Shown here one piece after another: positions 1-10,142 of a stretch of DNA of 64,000 bases. The translations under genes were made by a program, and so were the position numbers. Every line of letters begins with the position of its first letter. Position 1 is the stretch's first letter. The notes beneath the pieces are model-generated. The model did not search any database and was not told where the DNA came from. It was given only the letters and a program-made list of their open reading frames with translations. Source of the DNA: Diphasiastrum complanatum (taxonomy: Eukaryota > Streptophyta > Lycopodiopsida > Lycopodiales > Lycopodiaceae); NCBI GenBank assembly GCA_029204225.1, contig CM055094.1, positions 70,262,803 through 70,326,802 on the forward strand, written 5' to 3'.

Positions 1-352
1 GTCTAACAATCTCACTATCTAGAGATCCAATCAAAATTAGGGTTTTGACAAAATCACATAAAAATTATTATTACAAATCTATATGCAAATGCTGAAAATT
101 TGATATACAATCTATTAGCCACCACTTAGGCTGATCCAATGATCAAAAAATCGGCCAAATCCAATATGGGAATTCAAAAATCGGAACTGATCAAGTTTAT
201 GAACCTATATAGGGTTTTGATCTACAAAAGATCCAATCTACAAAAGCAAAAACTCGATTTGGGTGTAAAATCCTCACTAGCATGCTCTAGGCTTGATATC
301 TTCACCAAATCATTGATACATATGATTTCCTCCATAATAACCTAAAACACAA
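1..352 (-). mobile_element. Copia family B internal leader, cut by the window edge
   Basis: Read on the minus strand, this is the untranslated leader of a Copia element just downstream of its primer binding site. The same sequence recurs at 36660-37015 (opposite strand) and 19970-20291. In the 37 kb copy it leads into a UBN2-type gag, so the gag of this copy lies beyond the left edge. No gene is seen here; the short reading frames are not conserved between copies. Confidence 0.75.
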
Positions 353-364
353 GCTCTGATACCA
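353..364 (-). other. Primer binding site of Copia family B (tRNA-iMet 3' end)
   Basis: The minus strand reads TGGTATCAGAGC directly against the LTR end. This is the classic plant Copia primer site, complementary to the 3' end of initiator methionine tRNA. It fixes the orientation of the adjoining LTR. Confidence 0.9.
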
Positions 365-999
365 TGTGAAGGATTTCAGATCAATGATGATCCAATCTAC
401 AAAAGGATCTTGGATTACAAAAGAAGCTACTCTACCAATCTCACCAATGTAGAAAATCAGCATCTACAAAGAAAATGAGATGCAAACTCTAATAGAACTT
501 GATCAAATATGAATCAAAAGATAAAGTACTATTGTCATCCATACAAAACCAACAAGGTACTGTATTTCACATGTGTGGATCCAAAAATAGCAAATATACA
601 TAATTCTACACATAGAATTGCATGCAATGACAAGTATAGTGCACCAATGAATAGAAGAACCCAAGAGAACCATGTATAAGCATGAATTGAGATAGAGAAG
701 AGAGAAGATATGTCTCTCCACGAGTTGCATGATTTTATAACAGGTCTAAATCCTATTTGGCCACTCGGCTTTCCCACCAAAATGTCAATCCTACTACTTT
801 TGGGTCTAGATTCAAAGTACCCAAGGTTCAAATTTGAATCTACTTAAACTCGACTTCTAACTTTCCCACACTTTCAAAAAGTGTTTATTCAAATGAAATT
901 TACACTACTGAACTTTGAAAACTCTAAGTCTAAAACGGAGTTGGCCTCAATTTGCCAAATAATAAAATGTAGCAAATATGACTAAACTAGTTGAATCAC
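365..999 (-). repeat. LTR of Copia family B (5' LTR, arm 1)
   Basis: On the minus strand the LTR starts TGTGATTCAACTAG and ends CCTTCACA, where the primer site begins. It is followed on the plus strand at 1000-1004 by TTGAT, the complement of the ATCAA target duplication of the family B element at 36007-38331. It is therefore the same insertion, carried in an inverted duplicate. Length is 635 bp against 641 bp for the arm 3 copy. It includes a TATAAAA-type promoter candidate near 735. Confidence 0.88.
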
Positions 1000-1004
1000 A
1001 TTGA

Positions 1005-1381
1005 TTATGTCAATAAATCAAAGCATTATTCTATATTTATTAGTAATAAATTTAGATCACATAAATACAAACGTATTTGGATAACTCATTTATTTTCGCT
1101 TCCAAAGTTGATAGTTTGTGCTAAACTACATGTTATTGGATATAGATATTTGCAACATATAGGTTGTTTTTGGGTTTTCTCTACATGATTTCCTTTGTTA
1201 TTTGTTGTTCTATGCAAATTCCTTCGTCGTAATGCCAAGTGCTCAAGTTTCCTTTGTATTTTGGAGGCACCTGCCCCCACACAATGTTCATGTGGATTTT
1301 ACAACCATAATTTTAGGTGATCAATCTTCTCATAATCAGCCAATCAATTGTTGACACGCAGCACATGAGCTTCCGCGAGTA
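1005..1381. other. Arm flank without recognised gene
   Basis: About 380 bases between LTR B and the hairpin, present again in inverted order at 35626-36006. Reading frames on both strands are short and show no recognised domain. I see nothing else here. Confidence 0.6.
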
Positions 1382-1495
1382 GAATGTGCATGTGGACAGC
1401 CCATGACGGGCTGCCACATGGCACACGCACATTATCTTGAAATGTGCGTGTGCACGTATGTGCCAGTCTGCCAGTGGCTGTCCACATGCACATTC
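1382..1495. repeat. 114-nt foldback hairpin, pre-miRNA-like
   Basis: The outer arms GAATGTGCATGTGGACAGCC (1382-1401) and its exact complement (1476-1495) are perfect over 20 bp. The stem continues inward with small mismatches and closes at a perfect AATGTGCGTGTGC stretch around a 7-nt loop (ATCTTGA). An equally long, still complementary copy is at 35512-35625. It could be a microRNA precursor, a small foldback or MITE-type element, or a stem in a longer transcript; no transcript evidence is available. Confidence 0.75.
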
Positions 1496-1655
1496 CTCCA
1501 AACAACAAAAATGTAAAAACCTTTGCATTATAAATGCTCAAAAAATAAAATAAAATCGGAGTTCACACGTGCGGCCGTACGATCGAGAAAAAAGAAGAAG
1601 CAATGTCCACCTTTGCACATTGACAGTACGTAGGGGAAGGCCCTCTTCCTGTCTA

Positions 1656-1713
1656 CCGTTCTGCCCTGCTTGGGCACAAGCCCTTGGTCATTGGGCCCTC
1701 CTGGGCAGAACGG
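1656..1713. repeat. GC-rich inverted repeat
   Basis: CCGTTCTGCCC (1656-1666) and GGGCAGAACGG (1703-1713) are perfect 11-bp inverted arms. The 36-nt GC-rich spacer contains a smaller GGGC/GCCC dyad. Flanking AGGGGA and TCCCCC stretches could extend the stem. It is repeated at 35294-35351. Its base composition stands out from the AT-rich surroundings. It could be a small foldback element or a structured RNA. Confidence 0.6.
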
Positions 1714-1807
1714 CCTCCCCCACTATGCATTAAAGTGATTTTTATATATCTTATCATAATATTGATTGTGGGTACAATCAGTCACTACGTACTATCAATC
1801 TCGACAA

Positions 1808-2108
1808 AGGAGCCCTACTATACAGACTCACAAAGGAACAATTGTCTCGATCAAAATTGAGAGACGAGAACAAGTGTAAACAATCACACCACAACTAATT
1901 GGTAGAGGAGCGCTACTAAACATACTCACAAAGGAACGATTGTCTCAATCCAAATTGAGACATGAGAACAAGTGTAAACAATCACACCACAACTAATTTG
2001 TAGAGGAGCGCTACTAAACAGACTCACAAAGAAACCATTTTCTCCATCCAAATTGAGAGACGAGAACAAGTGTAAACAATCACACCACAACTAATTTGTA
2101 GAGGAGCG
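1808..2108. repeat. 98-bp tandem array, first part (arm 1)
   Basis: About three monomers of the satellite defined in the clean array at 20292-20720. Each contains GTAGAGGAGCGCTACTAAAC and an imperfect dyad of GTCTC and GAGAGAC. The array is split by Copia A and resumes at 7222. The last five bases, GAGCG (2104-2108), are the left target duplication of that insertion. Confidence 0.9.
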
Positions 2109-2423
2109 TGTTGGGTTAATATTGTTATGGGTTGGACATACTACAATTCAAGTTAGATCATAACCATAGTTAATGCCTAAAGTTAGTTAAAGTTAGTTTC
2201 TTGTCACGGGAACAAGAAGGCCGTAAATAGTATTTTCTTGATACGCATCGTAAATGCGTTATATGTACAAATGACTCTTTTCGTAATGATATGCTTTGAT
2301 GTTGTTTTGGACTGTCGAATTTTTCTCACGTTTGTGATCGTTTGTGTAATCATCTCTAGATCATTTCTCTTTGATTGTCTGAATTCACTTTTGTGAATCG
2401 TTAAAGAGAAATTCATCCCAACA
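2109..2423 (+). repeat. 5' LTR of Copia A
   Basis: Begins TGTTGGG and ends CCCAACA, a perfect 7-bp inverted terminus. It lies between target duplication GAGCG and the primer site. It matches the solo LTR at 34772-35094 more closely than its own 3' partner, for example in TGCCTAAAGTTAGTTAAAG. Confidence 0.95.
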
Positions 2424-2425
2424 AA

Positions 2426-2439
2426 GGTTATGGGCCCAC
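2426..2439 (+). other. Primer binding site for an internal (half-molecule) tRNA-iMet
   Basis: GGTTATGGGCCCAC starts two bases after the LTR. From memory of the conserved eukaryotic initiator tRNA, it is the exact complement of the anticodon-loop region (GGGCCCAUAACC), not of the tRNA 3' end. Drosophila copia primes from a tRNA-iMet cleaved at this place. The usual plant site TGGTATCAGAGC is absent here. Confidence 0.8.
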
Positions 2440-2580
2440 GCCGCGAATGATTTGAGTTCTTGTGAGGCGTGTGAATCGTGTACTGCTGAGAGTAGCAGTA
2501 TCTTGGTCGAGATCCATAGCACGGGGCGACAGTCACATCGACAAAGCAAGCTTGAGTGAGTCGAGAACCATCGATCAGGG

Positions 2581-3445
2581 ATGACGACTGACTGCGAAGC
2601 AAACTTCAGAATGATCGAGTGCCAGGACGGAACGAATTACTCGTCCTGGAGCTGGAAATTGAAGATCCTCCTGAGAGAGAAAGATCTTTGGGGGGTGATT
2701 CATGGAAGCGAGGTGATTGAGATGGACGAGGAGGGACGTCCCAAGAACGTGGTCCAGGCGGAGGCCATCAATGCGAAGGAGGCCAAAGCTTACATGATAC
2801 TATGCATGGCGCTAGGGGACGCAGCAGTCGTGCAAGTGCGAGACACTGAAACGACCAAGGAGGTTTGGCAAGTGCTCAAGAAGAGTTATGAGGCGACCGA
2901 TTTTTCGAACATACTGACCCTGGATCGGCAGCTTAGCACAACCAAGATGATCGAAGGGGATTCAGTGGTAGGTCACATTGACAAGATCAAATGTATTTGG
3001 AGGCAGATGGAAACTGCAGGAGCTGTACTGGACAAGAGGCAACTGATCTACACGCTGATAACCAGCCTGCCTGCGAGCTATGATCCTCTAGTCATGATTT
3101 TTTGGATGGGTTTGAGGAAAAACTCGATCTGGATTTCGTGACCAGAAGGTTGTTGCAGGAAGAGGCACGACTAAAGGTTAACCCAGCATCAGACGAGATG
3201 GCGCTGTTATCAAGCTTCAGGAGGACTCAGATCAAGGATGGAAAGCAGCCCAACGACAAGTAGGGAGGAGGACAAGGATGGAGTGATGAAAGAAAGAAGA
3301 AATCAGAGAAAAAGTGTTTCTATTGTGACCAAGTCGGACACTTCCTCCGAGACTGCAGAAAGAGAAAAGAAGATCTAAAGCGGGGTGAGGAATCTGAGGC
3401 CAACCTGGTTGAGGAAGATGAGGAACCACCCAAAGTATATGGCTA
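2581..3445 (+). pseudogene. Copia A gag with zinc knuckle, frameshifted
   Basis: Capsid/nucleocapsid gene of Copia A, which packages element RNA in virus-like particles. It starts at the first ATG after the leader (2581) and stays open for about 175 residues. They show the UBN2-type gag pattern, with NYSSWSWKLKILLREK near the N terminus and LPASYDPLV near residue 165. A frameshift near 3100 (run of T) moves the rest to another frame, which has a CX2CX4HX4C zinc knuckle (CFYCDQVGHFLRDC, 3315-3356). Stops follow at 3260-3262 and 3444-3446. Family and order are clear; loss of function is inferred from the breaks. Confidence 0.9.
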
Positions 3446-3446
3446 G

Positions 3447-4010
3447 ATGGTGGTAATCAAAGGAGAAGACAACAAATATGATGTCTCATCAGGAAGCAGC
3501 AACGGAAGCATGGTAAAACTTGACGTCACTAAGGAACAAGCGAGTGAGACAGTGGATTCTTGCTGGTACCTGGATTTGGGCGCAACGTCTCATATGACGT
3601 TTGAAAGAAAAGGGTACACCACGTATGAATTGGTCACCACAAAGAGGGAGATCACTGTAAGAGATAGAGGGAGAGCGGATGTGGTTGGCGTTGGAGCTGT
3701 TGCGATATGGCTAGGTGGAGGAAGAGAACTGGTAGTCCAAGAGGTGCTTCATGTACCAAACTTGACGTCACTAAGGAACAAGCGAACGAGACAGTGGATT
3801 CTTGCTGGTACCTGGATTCGGGCGCAACGTCTCATATGATGTTTGAAAGAAAAGGGTACATGATGTATGAATTGGTCACCACAAAGAAGGAGATCATTGT
3901 AGGAGATAGAGGGAGAGCAGATGTGGTTTGCGTTGGAGCTGTCGCGATATGGCTAGGTGGAGGAAGAGAACTAGTAATCCAAGAGGTGCTTCATGTACCA
4001 AACTTGGCAA
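3447..4010 (+). pseudogene. Copia A protease, duplicated in tandem
   Basis: Aspartic protease domain of the polyprotein. A 242-bp unit is present twice, head to tail (3519-3760 and 3761-4002), each beginning CTTGACGTCACTAAGG. Because 242 is not a multiple of three, the frame shifts at the junction. The first copy has the active-site motif altered to WYLDLGATSHM (D-L-G); the second has the normal WYLDSGATSHM (D-S-G). Both continue to the hydrophobic VLHVPNL segment. So the first copy is both mutated and disconnected, and the second is the one in frame with integrase. Confidence 0.9.
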
Positions 4011-5210
4011 AGAGCTTAATTTCCATAGGATGTCTCACATACAAAGGAATGGAAGTATCATTCAAGAGACAAGGCTGTGCGATTGCGGATGACAAAGACA
4101 TAATAGCCATAGGCTTCAGGATGGGGTCGAGTGGTTTGTACCAACTACAAGGAGGAACCATAGAAAGATCAATGGCATACACAATCCTGGAGTCCAAGAA
4201 CAAGAACAACCTCTGGCACAGGAGGATGGGACACCTGGGAGGTAGGAGCTTGCAGACATTAGCAAAGGAAGTCATGTTGGATGATTTTGACTACAATCTT
4301 GAAGGATGCATTGACAGGTGCGAGGTATGTGTGTATGGCAAGCAACACAAAATGCCATTTTCCAAGAGCCTGTCAGATCGAGCATCAGAGTTGCTGGAAT
4401 TAATTCATTCAGACCTGTGCGGACCAATGGATGTGGCATCCATAGGAGGATCCAGGTACTTTGTGTCATTTATAGACGACTACTCCAAAGTCATCAGGGT
4501 GTGTATGATCAAGAACAGAGCGAAACTCTCAAAAATTTCAAGTCTTTCATGGCGCTAGCAGAGAATCAGACAGGCAGGAAAATAAAGAGGTTAAGGTGCG
4601 ATAATGGAGGTGAATACCGCAGCAAAGAGTTTGATGCTTTGTGCAACACTCACGGTATCAAAAGAGAGTTCACAGTCCAGTACACGCCAGAGCATAATGG
4701 AGTGGCAGAGCGCAAGAACTGCACTCTGGTAGAGATGGTAAGGTGCATGCTTCACGAGAAGGAACTTCCAAGAAGTCTATGGGGAGAGGCTGTTAGCACA
4801 GCGTGTCATGTACTCAATAGGTCTCCTACCAAAGCTGTCACAGGAAAAACACCTTTTGAGCTGTGGTTCAGGAAGAAACCCAGTGTGAGTTATCTAAAAG
4901 TTTTTGGATGTGTGGCCTATGCTCATATCCCAAAAGAAAAGAGAAAGAAACTAGATGCTAAGGGTTTGAAATGCATCTTTGTGGGTTACCCTGATGGTGT
5001 CATGGGATACAAACTCTACGACCCTGTAGGGAAGAAGTTCCTGGTAGCCAAAGATGCCATCTTCAACGAAGATGAGACCTATGGTACAGATGGGAAACAT
5101 ATGAAGGAGCCTATATTATCTTTTGGGGATTCAAACATACCCATAATCACAGTGTCTGACGATAGCAGTACGAAGCACGGAGGCATGCAGATCAGAGAAC
5201 ATGCCCAATA
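4011..5210 (+). pseudogene. Copia A integrase
   Basis: Integrase inserts element DNA into the chromosome. The H-H-C-C zinc domain (LWHRRMGHLG ... CEVCVYGKQ) is followed by the catalytic core with the first Asp in HSDLCGPMDV, the second in RCDNGGEYRS, and the Glu in NGVAERKN. The Copia C-terminal part has VFGCVAYAHIP and KCIFVGYPDG. A frameshift near 4510 splits the core just after FIDDYSK, and another break follows near 5205. Catalytic residues are retained on both sides of the first break. Confidence 0.92.
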
Positions 5211-6163
5211 GATTGATTGAAGAAATCGAGGAGACTCAGCTGGATGGTGGATCATTCCCAGACGATGGGAATGATCATCTAGAACCTTTAGTCTCTGAAG
5301 AGGAACAAGTCCTGAGAAGCTCAACGAGGGTGAGGAGGCTGCCATCCAAACTGAATGACATGGCCATGTTAATAGAGAAAGGGCACGTGGAACCAGACAA
5401 CTACAACCAAGCTGGCACGAGCCAGGACAGGGAGCAATGGATAACTGCCATGAGAGACGAAACGGACTCCATGCATAGAAATAACGCATGGACACTCACA
5501 GATTTGCCAAAGGGGAGGAAAGTAATCGGCTGTAAATGGATTTTTAAGCTGAAGTATGATACAGATGGGAAATTAGAAAGGTTCAAGGCCATATTAGTAG
5601 CCAAGGGGTGTGCTCAAGTGGAGGGAATGGATTTTGAGGGGACATTCGCCCCTGTGGCCAGTATAGGCTCCATCAGATTGTTGCTGGCATGGGCGACTGC
5701 TCAGGACTTCGAGATACATCAACTAGACGTGAAGACAGCATTTTTAAATGGGATCCTGCATGATGAGGTATACATGAGACAATCGGAAGGTTTTGAAACA
5801 GAGGGAGGTAAAGTCTGCAAGCTAAACAGAGCGATCTACGGACTCAAACAAGCATCGAGAGTATGGTTTGAGAGAGTTGAAAAGTACTTCCTAGACAGAT
5901 CGTTCAAGAAGTGTGTCTCAGACAATAGTATTTTTTATAAGCGTCATCAAGTGTCAGTTTTGATTGTAGCAATTTATGTAGATGACATGATTGTCATAGG
6001 GAATGATACCCATTCAATCAATCAATGCAAGCATCAGCTAAGCCAAGAATTTGACATGGACTTAGGGGAATTACATTACTATTTGGGGATCCACATAAAG
6101 AGGGACAGAAAAAAGGGGGAGATGTGGTTATCCCAAAACAGGTATATCAAAAGTATGGGATGA
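5203..6163 (+). pseudogene. Copia A reverse transcriptase
   Basis: An open stretch of about 320 residues with Copia reverse transcriptase landmarks in order: GCKWIFKLKYD, FAPVAS, HQLDVKTAFLNG, AIYGLKQASRVWFE, the catalytic YVDDMIVIG (about 5973-5999) and YYLGIHI. It copies element RNA into DNA. The usual P of GLKQ(A/S)PR is missing (ASRVWF), which may weaken activity. The frame is lost near 6160 after QNRYIK. This is the best preserved domain of the element. Confidence 0.93.
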
Positions 6164-6894
6164 ATGATTCAACCACGTTGGGAGTGCCACTGGATCCCAG
6201 TGTCAGATTAAGCACAGAGATGTCGCCAATCTCAGATGATGAACGAAGGCAGATGAAGCTATGTCCATACAGGAGCCTGACATAGCCACTGCCATTGGAC
6301 AGTTGAGCAGATTCACTGAGAACCCAGGTATTGAACACTGGAGAGCTTGCAAAAGAGTGATCAAATATTTTAAAGGGACTATGGATTATGCTCTACATTA
6401 CAGCTCCAGAGAAGGTGGAATATGTGGATATACGGATTTCGATTGGGGAGGAGATGTTGATGACCGAAAGTCAACTAGTGGTTACCTTTTCATCATGAGT
6501 GGAGCTGCAATAAGTTGGGGAAGTGTCAAGCAGAAATCAGAGGCACTGTCCTCCACGGAGGCAGAGTACATGAGCTTGTGTCAAGGTGCAAAGGAATGCG
6601 TGTGGATAAAGAATTTCTGTCAGGAAATAGGGATCTGCACTCAGAATATGGTCATGAAAAATTGACAACCATGGATGCATCTTTTTGTGCAAGAATGGAG
6701 GTTCCCACAAGAGAAGTAAACACATTGAAATGCAATATCATTATGTAAAGGACTTGGTGCAAAATGGTATAATCAGTTTAGAGTATTGTCCCACTAAGCT
6801 GATGATTGCTGACCTGATGACTAAGGCCTTGAGCAAGGATCGTTTTGTCATGTTGAGAGATATGTTAGGACTAAGTAGACATGATCCACCATGA
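6164..6894 (+). pseudogene. Copia A RNase H and C-terminal end
   Basis: RNase H removes element RNA from the hybrid. Seen in pieces: IATAIGQLSRFTENP, GYTDFDWGGDVDDRKSTSGY, ISWGSVKQKSEALSSTEAEY, then after more frame changes HIEMQYHYVKDLVQ and TKLMIADLMTKALSKDRF, the typical Copia end. At least three frames are used between 6160 and 6720, and the segment around 6660-6710 is disturbed. Stop at 6892-6894. Confidence 0.9.
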
Positions 6895-6895
6895 A

Positions 6896-6908
6896 TTAAG
6901 ATGGGGAT
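6896..6908 (+). other. Polypurine tract of Copia A
   Basis: The short purine-rich run AAGATGGGGAT directly precedes the TG of the 3' LTR. In this family of elements such a tract primes plus-strand DNA synthesis. Confidence 0.75.
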
Positions 6909-7221
6909 TGTTGGGTTAATATTGATATGGGTTGGACATACTACAATTCAAGTTAGATCATAACCATACTTAATGCATAAAGTTAGTTTCTTGTCACGGG
7001 AACAAGAAGGCCGTAAATAGTATTTTCTTGTTACGCATCGTAAATGCGTTATATGTACAGATGACTCTTCTCGTAATGATACGCTCTCATGTTGTTTTAG
7101 ACTATCGAATTTTTCTCACGTTTGTGATCGCTTGTGTAATCATCTCTACATAATTTCTCTTTGATTGTCTGAATTCGCTTCTGTCATTAGCTGAATCGTT
7201 AAAGAGAAATTCATCCCAACA
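6909..7221 (+). repeat. 3' LTR of Copia A
   Basis: TGTTGGG to CCCAACA, followed by GAGCG (7222-7226), the right copy of the target duplication. Compared with the 5' LTR it lacks one repeat of AGTTAGTTA and keeps a TCATTAGCTGA segment that the 5' LTR has lost. Confidence 0.95.
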
Positions 7222-7451
7222 GAGCGCTACTAAACAGACTCAGAAAGGAACAATTCTCTCGAATTAAATTGAGAGACGAGAACAATAGTAAACAATCACA
7301 CCACAACTAGTTTGTAGAGGAGCGCTACTAAACAGACTCACAAAGGAACGATTGTCTCGATCAAAATTGAGAGAGGAGAACAAGTGTAAACAATCACACC
7401 ACAACTAATTTGTAGAGGAGCACTAAACAGACTCAGAAAGGAACGATTGAC
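7222..7451. repeat. 98-bp tandem array, second part (arm 1)
   Basis: Continuation of the monomer interrupted by Copia A, with about two and a half monomers. It ends at CAGAAAGGAACGATT, where all three arms change to GACACAAGATATTCTTGTG, which contains the palindrome CACAAGA/TCTTGTG. Confidence 0.9.
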
Positions 7452-8004
7452 ACAAGATATTCTTGTGCTAGTTTATGCAGGAGCAGCTGGTATAAAACAT
7501 GGAATTCTGGCAGAAAATAATTGCATTTAGCGTGGTTGTCTAAGTGAAGGATAGTTAGTCAGGAGACATAATACCGATATATATAGGCAACTGATTGGAG
7601 AGAACGTGGTTATGGAATGTAGACAGTTGTCACTTACCAGCTTGCGTAGGTTGAGTTTAAACTTTGAACACGTTATAGTGAGTGATGCTTCAACTGACGA
7701 AGGCTTTTCAATACGTTACGAAGCATTCCACCTTTGCAGTACTGGGCTATAAAATCGAAAGAACAGAAATTTTAAGAGACTGGCTGTTTCGGCTAACAAG
7801 CTTCCTTCAGAAATCTAATTCATAAAAGCTGTCTCATCAAGGCTTATGACTATTCAGTCTATTGTGATGTATCATTTTTCCTATATGCCGCTAAGCTTTT
7901 GCAGGATCAGAATGTAGCGTATATTTGCTTGATCACGCTACATCGTCCTTGAACAGTGAAAACTCTTCTAACTGGAGAAAGACAAGAAAATGAAAATGCT
8001 TCCA
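7452..8004. other. Conserved 3' flank of SPH copy 1
   Basis: The 550 bases between array and gene recur at 20721-21380 and 33879-34546. This copy lacks about 117 bp around 7580 that the other two arms keep. No coding region is seen apart from the end of the gene on the minus strand. Confidence 0.7.
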
Positions 8005-8673
8005 TCACTGCCATTTCCGAATAAGTACCGCTGGATCTATCGCACTTTCTTTTAAATAGAGGCCTTCCGGAAAGACCCACCAGTCAAAATCAAAGCTCGT
8101 CGATCGCTGCAACGCAAAGTGAACGCAATTTACATCAACAAAATGCGTACTATTTCAAAAGCCTCCTCAGATTCTGAAGTGATGTAAGGATAGATTGAAA
8201 AATGACATTAACTCAAGAAAAGCCTGAAAAGAACAGCATCAAAGGGGACAGATAGCGTGATAGTCATGACTTACTGTGAAGAAACCCCAAGTTAGCTCGC
8301 GAATTTTGTGGCCGTCCCACTCAAAAATACACCAAAACTCGGTCCATGGCATACCACCAAAATGCCAAATAGTATCCTGCTCGAAATTCAACGTATGTAG
8401 TCCCAAGTCGTTGTCCTTGGAATAACAGTGCAAACCAATAGTTCCGTTTATGAAATTCGTGACGCGGAAGGATGCAGCTTCTGCGGAGGGACGACTGCTC
8501 AACAACAGTACTGCCATCAGCAATGTAAACATCACGAATCGCCTTATCCCGCAGGACAAATCAAGAGAAGCACTCGATCCGGATGATCTGGTGGATACTG
8601 CGCATCCACTGATCTGTAGCTTTATCCAATCCAACACGTGCAGTAGTGTCAACGCGGAACCGCTGCCATCCAT
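8005..8673 (-). CDS. S-protein homologue (plant self-incompatibility S1 family), copy 1, two exons
   Basis: Predicted small secreted protein of the plant SPH family, relatives of the poppy self-incompatibility S protein; the role here is unknown. Exon 1 is 8275-8673, a 168-bp GTAAGT...TTGCAG intron is 8107-8274, and exon 2 is 8005-8106; the frame joins in phase 0. The 166 residues include a hydrophobic leader MFTLLMAVLLLSS ending SAEAA at residues 48-67. The family core follows: FRVTNFINGT, LHCYSKDNDLGLHTL, and WTEFWCIFEWDG. Exon 2 supplies FDFDWWVFPEGLYL, matching the usual W-x-V..dGlyl end. Only two of the family's usual four cysteines are present. The start at 8673 gives 47 residues before the leader; a start at 8532 would give a classical signal peptide. 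Confidence 0.85.
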
Positions 8674-9535
8674 CGCTGATCGCTTCTTTGCTCGCTCGCT
8701 GATCGCTCTATATCTATCTCTCTCTCTCGCTCTCGCTCTTTCTCGCTCTCCCTCGCTTTTTTTCTGGGTCGCTCTCTCTCTAACACCTCTATATTCACCT
8801 ATTTTTTCCCTCCAAAATTTTAAAACTATCGCTTCGCGACCACGCTCTTTTGAAAGTGCTCTTCTCCAAGTTTCCCCAACTCGCATTTTTACGGCACCCG
8901 TGGCTCAATGTAAAAGCACAAATCACTTTTATTCCCATCGTACATTTTGACTATTTTTCCTCCCCCGAACTCTAGATTCGTAAATCTAGAGCTTTTCAAG
9001 GTTTCCATTCCGAAGGTCCTATTCACACCTGGATATTTTTAACTTTTAGTTTAGCTAAAACCTTAATTGTGGGATATATTTTTACCCTCAAAATCTTTAA
9101 AAAATCCTAATTTAAAAAAAGAAAAAGGTGCCCCCCAAAAAAAGTTTGCATAGGCCTCGCTCTATCTCTACGCGACCACTCTCGTCCTTTTTTAACTTTA
9201 GAGCTTGTAAAACTTTTGAAACATTAAGAAAAAGGCCATTTTTTACATACAACCATCTCTAGCTGCGCCACATGCAAGAGGCTACCTTTGGAGGAAACCT
9301 CCATAAATGTGCATTCGACCAGATATTGGAGGTAGCAACTACCTCCCACATACATGACATTTTTTAGATATTCATTTTTTGTCGGCATGTTGCCTAGAAA
9401 ACAAGCACAAAACATAACAAAGCGATGGCAGGTTTAAACTAGAACAAAATAAAACAAATGTAGAATGAAGCGTAGAAAACACGATGACCAAAAAAAAGAT
9501 AAATGACATGGAGACCCATTTTTTTCGATTTTTTA
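8674..9535. other. 5' flank of SPH copy 1 with purine-rich leader
   Basis: Upstream on the gene's strand is a GA-rich tract (about 8680-8790) that happens to stay open in frame with the gene (ATG at 8884-8886) but encodes only low-complexity RERAR-type sequence. It is more likely 5' leader. The flank is repeated at 22050-22805 and 32427-33215. No clear TATA box could be singled out. Confidence 0.55.
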
Positions 9536-10142
9536 AATTCTTTTAAAAAATACCCATATTTAAAATGCTTTAAATAAATATATTGTAATGCTAAAAAAAT
9601 GTTGTATTAGCTTATATGAAATGATAATACTATTCAAATGCAAATTAGCTTATATGAAATAATAATACTATTCAAAATAAAATCATTAGACACACAACCA
9701 CTAGAATAACTTAAAAAAAACTTTTTGCTTATTTCAAACAAAAGTTTTAAATTTTTTTTTGATTTTTTCAAGTTTTTTAAATTACAACTCTTGTATCAAG
9801 AAATTCTTTTGTTACGACAAAAATTTTAATCAATATTTAAATCTTTACTTATATTTCAAATACCTATGTGTGTTCATTGAATATTTAAACATTCAAAGAT
9901 TGCAAATGAAATTATTTCTAATAAATTACTATAAGAAATACAACAAAAAATTAGAATATTAAAAACCTGACAGTTCATTGCAATTCTAGTTTTGCTAATG
10001 ATTATTAATGTTAAAGTTTTTAGAATATTTGAAATTCTTGATTTCAAATCATTAAAAAACTGTTAAATATACTTTCTTAACACAAACAAATTTTAAAATT
10101 TTAAAATAATAAAAAAGATTTCAATACACAATAAAAAAGAAT
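9536..10142. other. Very AT-rich spacer with a 38-bp direct repeat
   Basis: Homology to the other arms stops at about 9533. At 9606-9678 a 38-bp unit beginning ATTAGCTTATATGAAAT is repeated once in tandem. The rest is A/T runs with no gene seen. Confidence 0.6.

Larger units (their letters stand above)
2109..7221 (+). mobile_element. Complete Copia family A retrotransposon, coding region decayed
   Basis: A full-length Ty1/Copia element: LTRs of 315 and 313 bp, a primer site, gag, protease, integrase, reverse transcriptase and RNase H in Copia order, a purine tract, and a 5-bp target duplication GAGCG at 2104-2108 and 7222-7226. It interrupts a 98-bp monomer at the GAGCG of GGAGCGCTAC. Several frameshifts, in-frame stops and a 242-bp internal duplication make it non-autonomous now. 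The two LTRs differ at roughly 15-20 sites plus two small indels, so the insertion is not recent. Confidence 0.95.

Noticed and set aside
2204-2602. A 132-codon minus-strand frame across the Copia A 5' LTR.
   Set aside because: It lies antisense to an LTR and its leader. The matching frame in the solo LTR shows that it is only LTR sequence.
8450-8950. A 166-codon plus-strand frame opposite SPH copy 1 (and its match at 32939-33439).
   Set aside because: It is the reverse complement of the SPH exon and its purine-rich leader. The SPH frame has a leader, a domain and splice sites, while this one is serine/leucine-rich from CT repeats.
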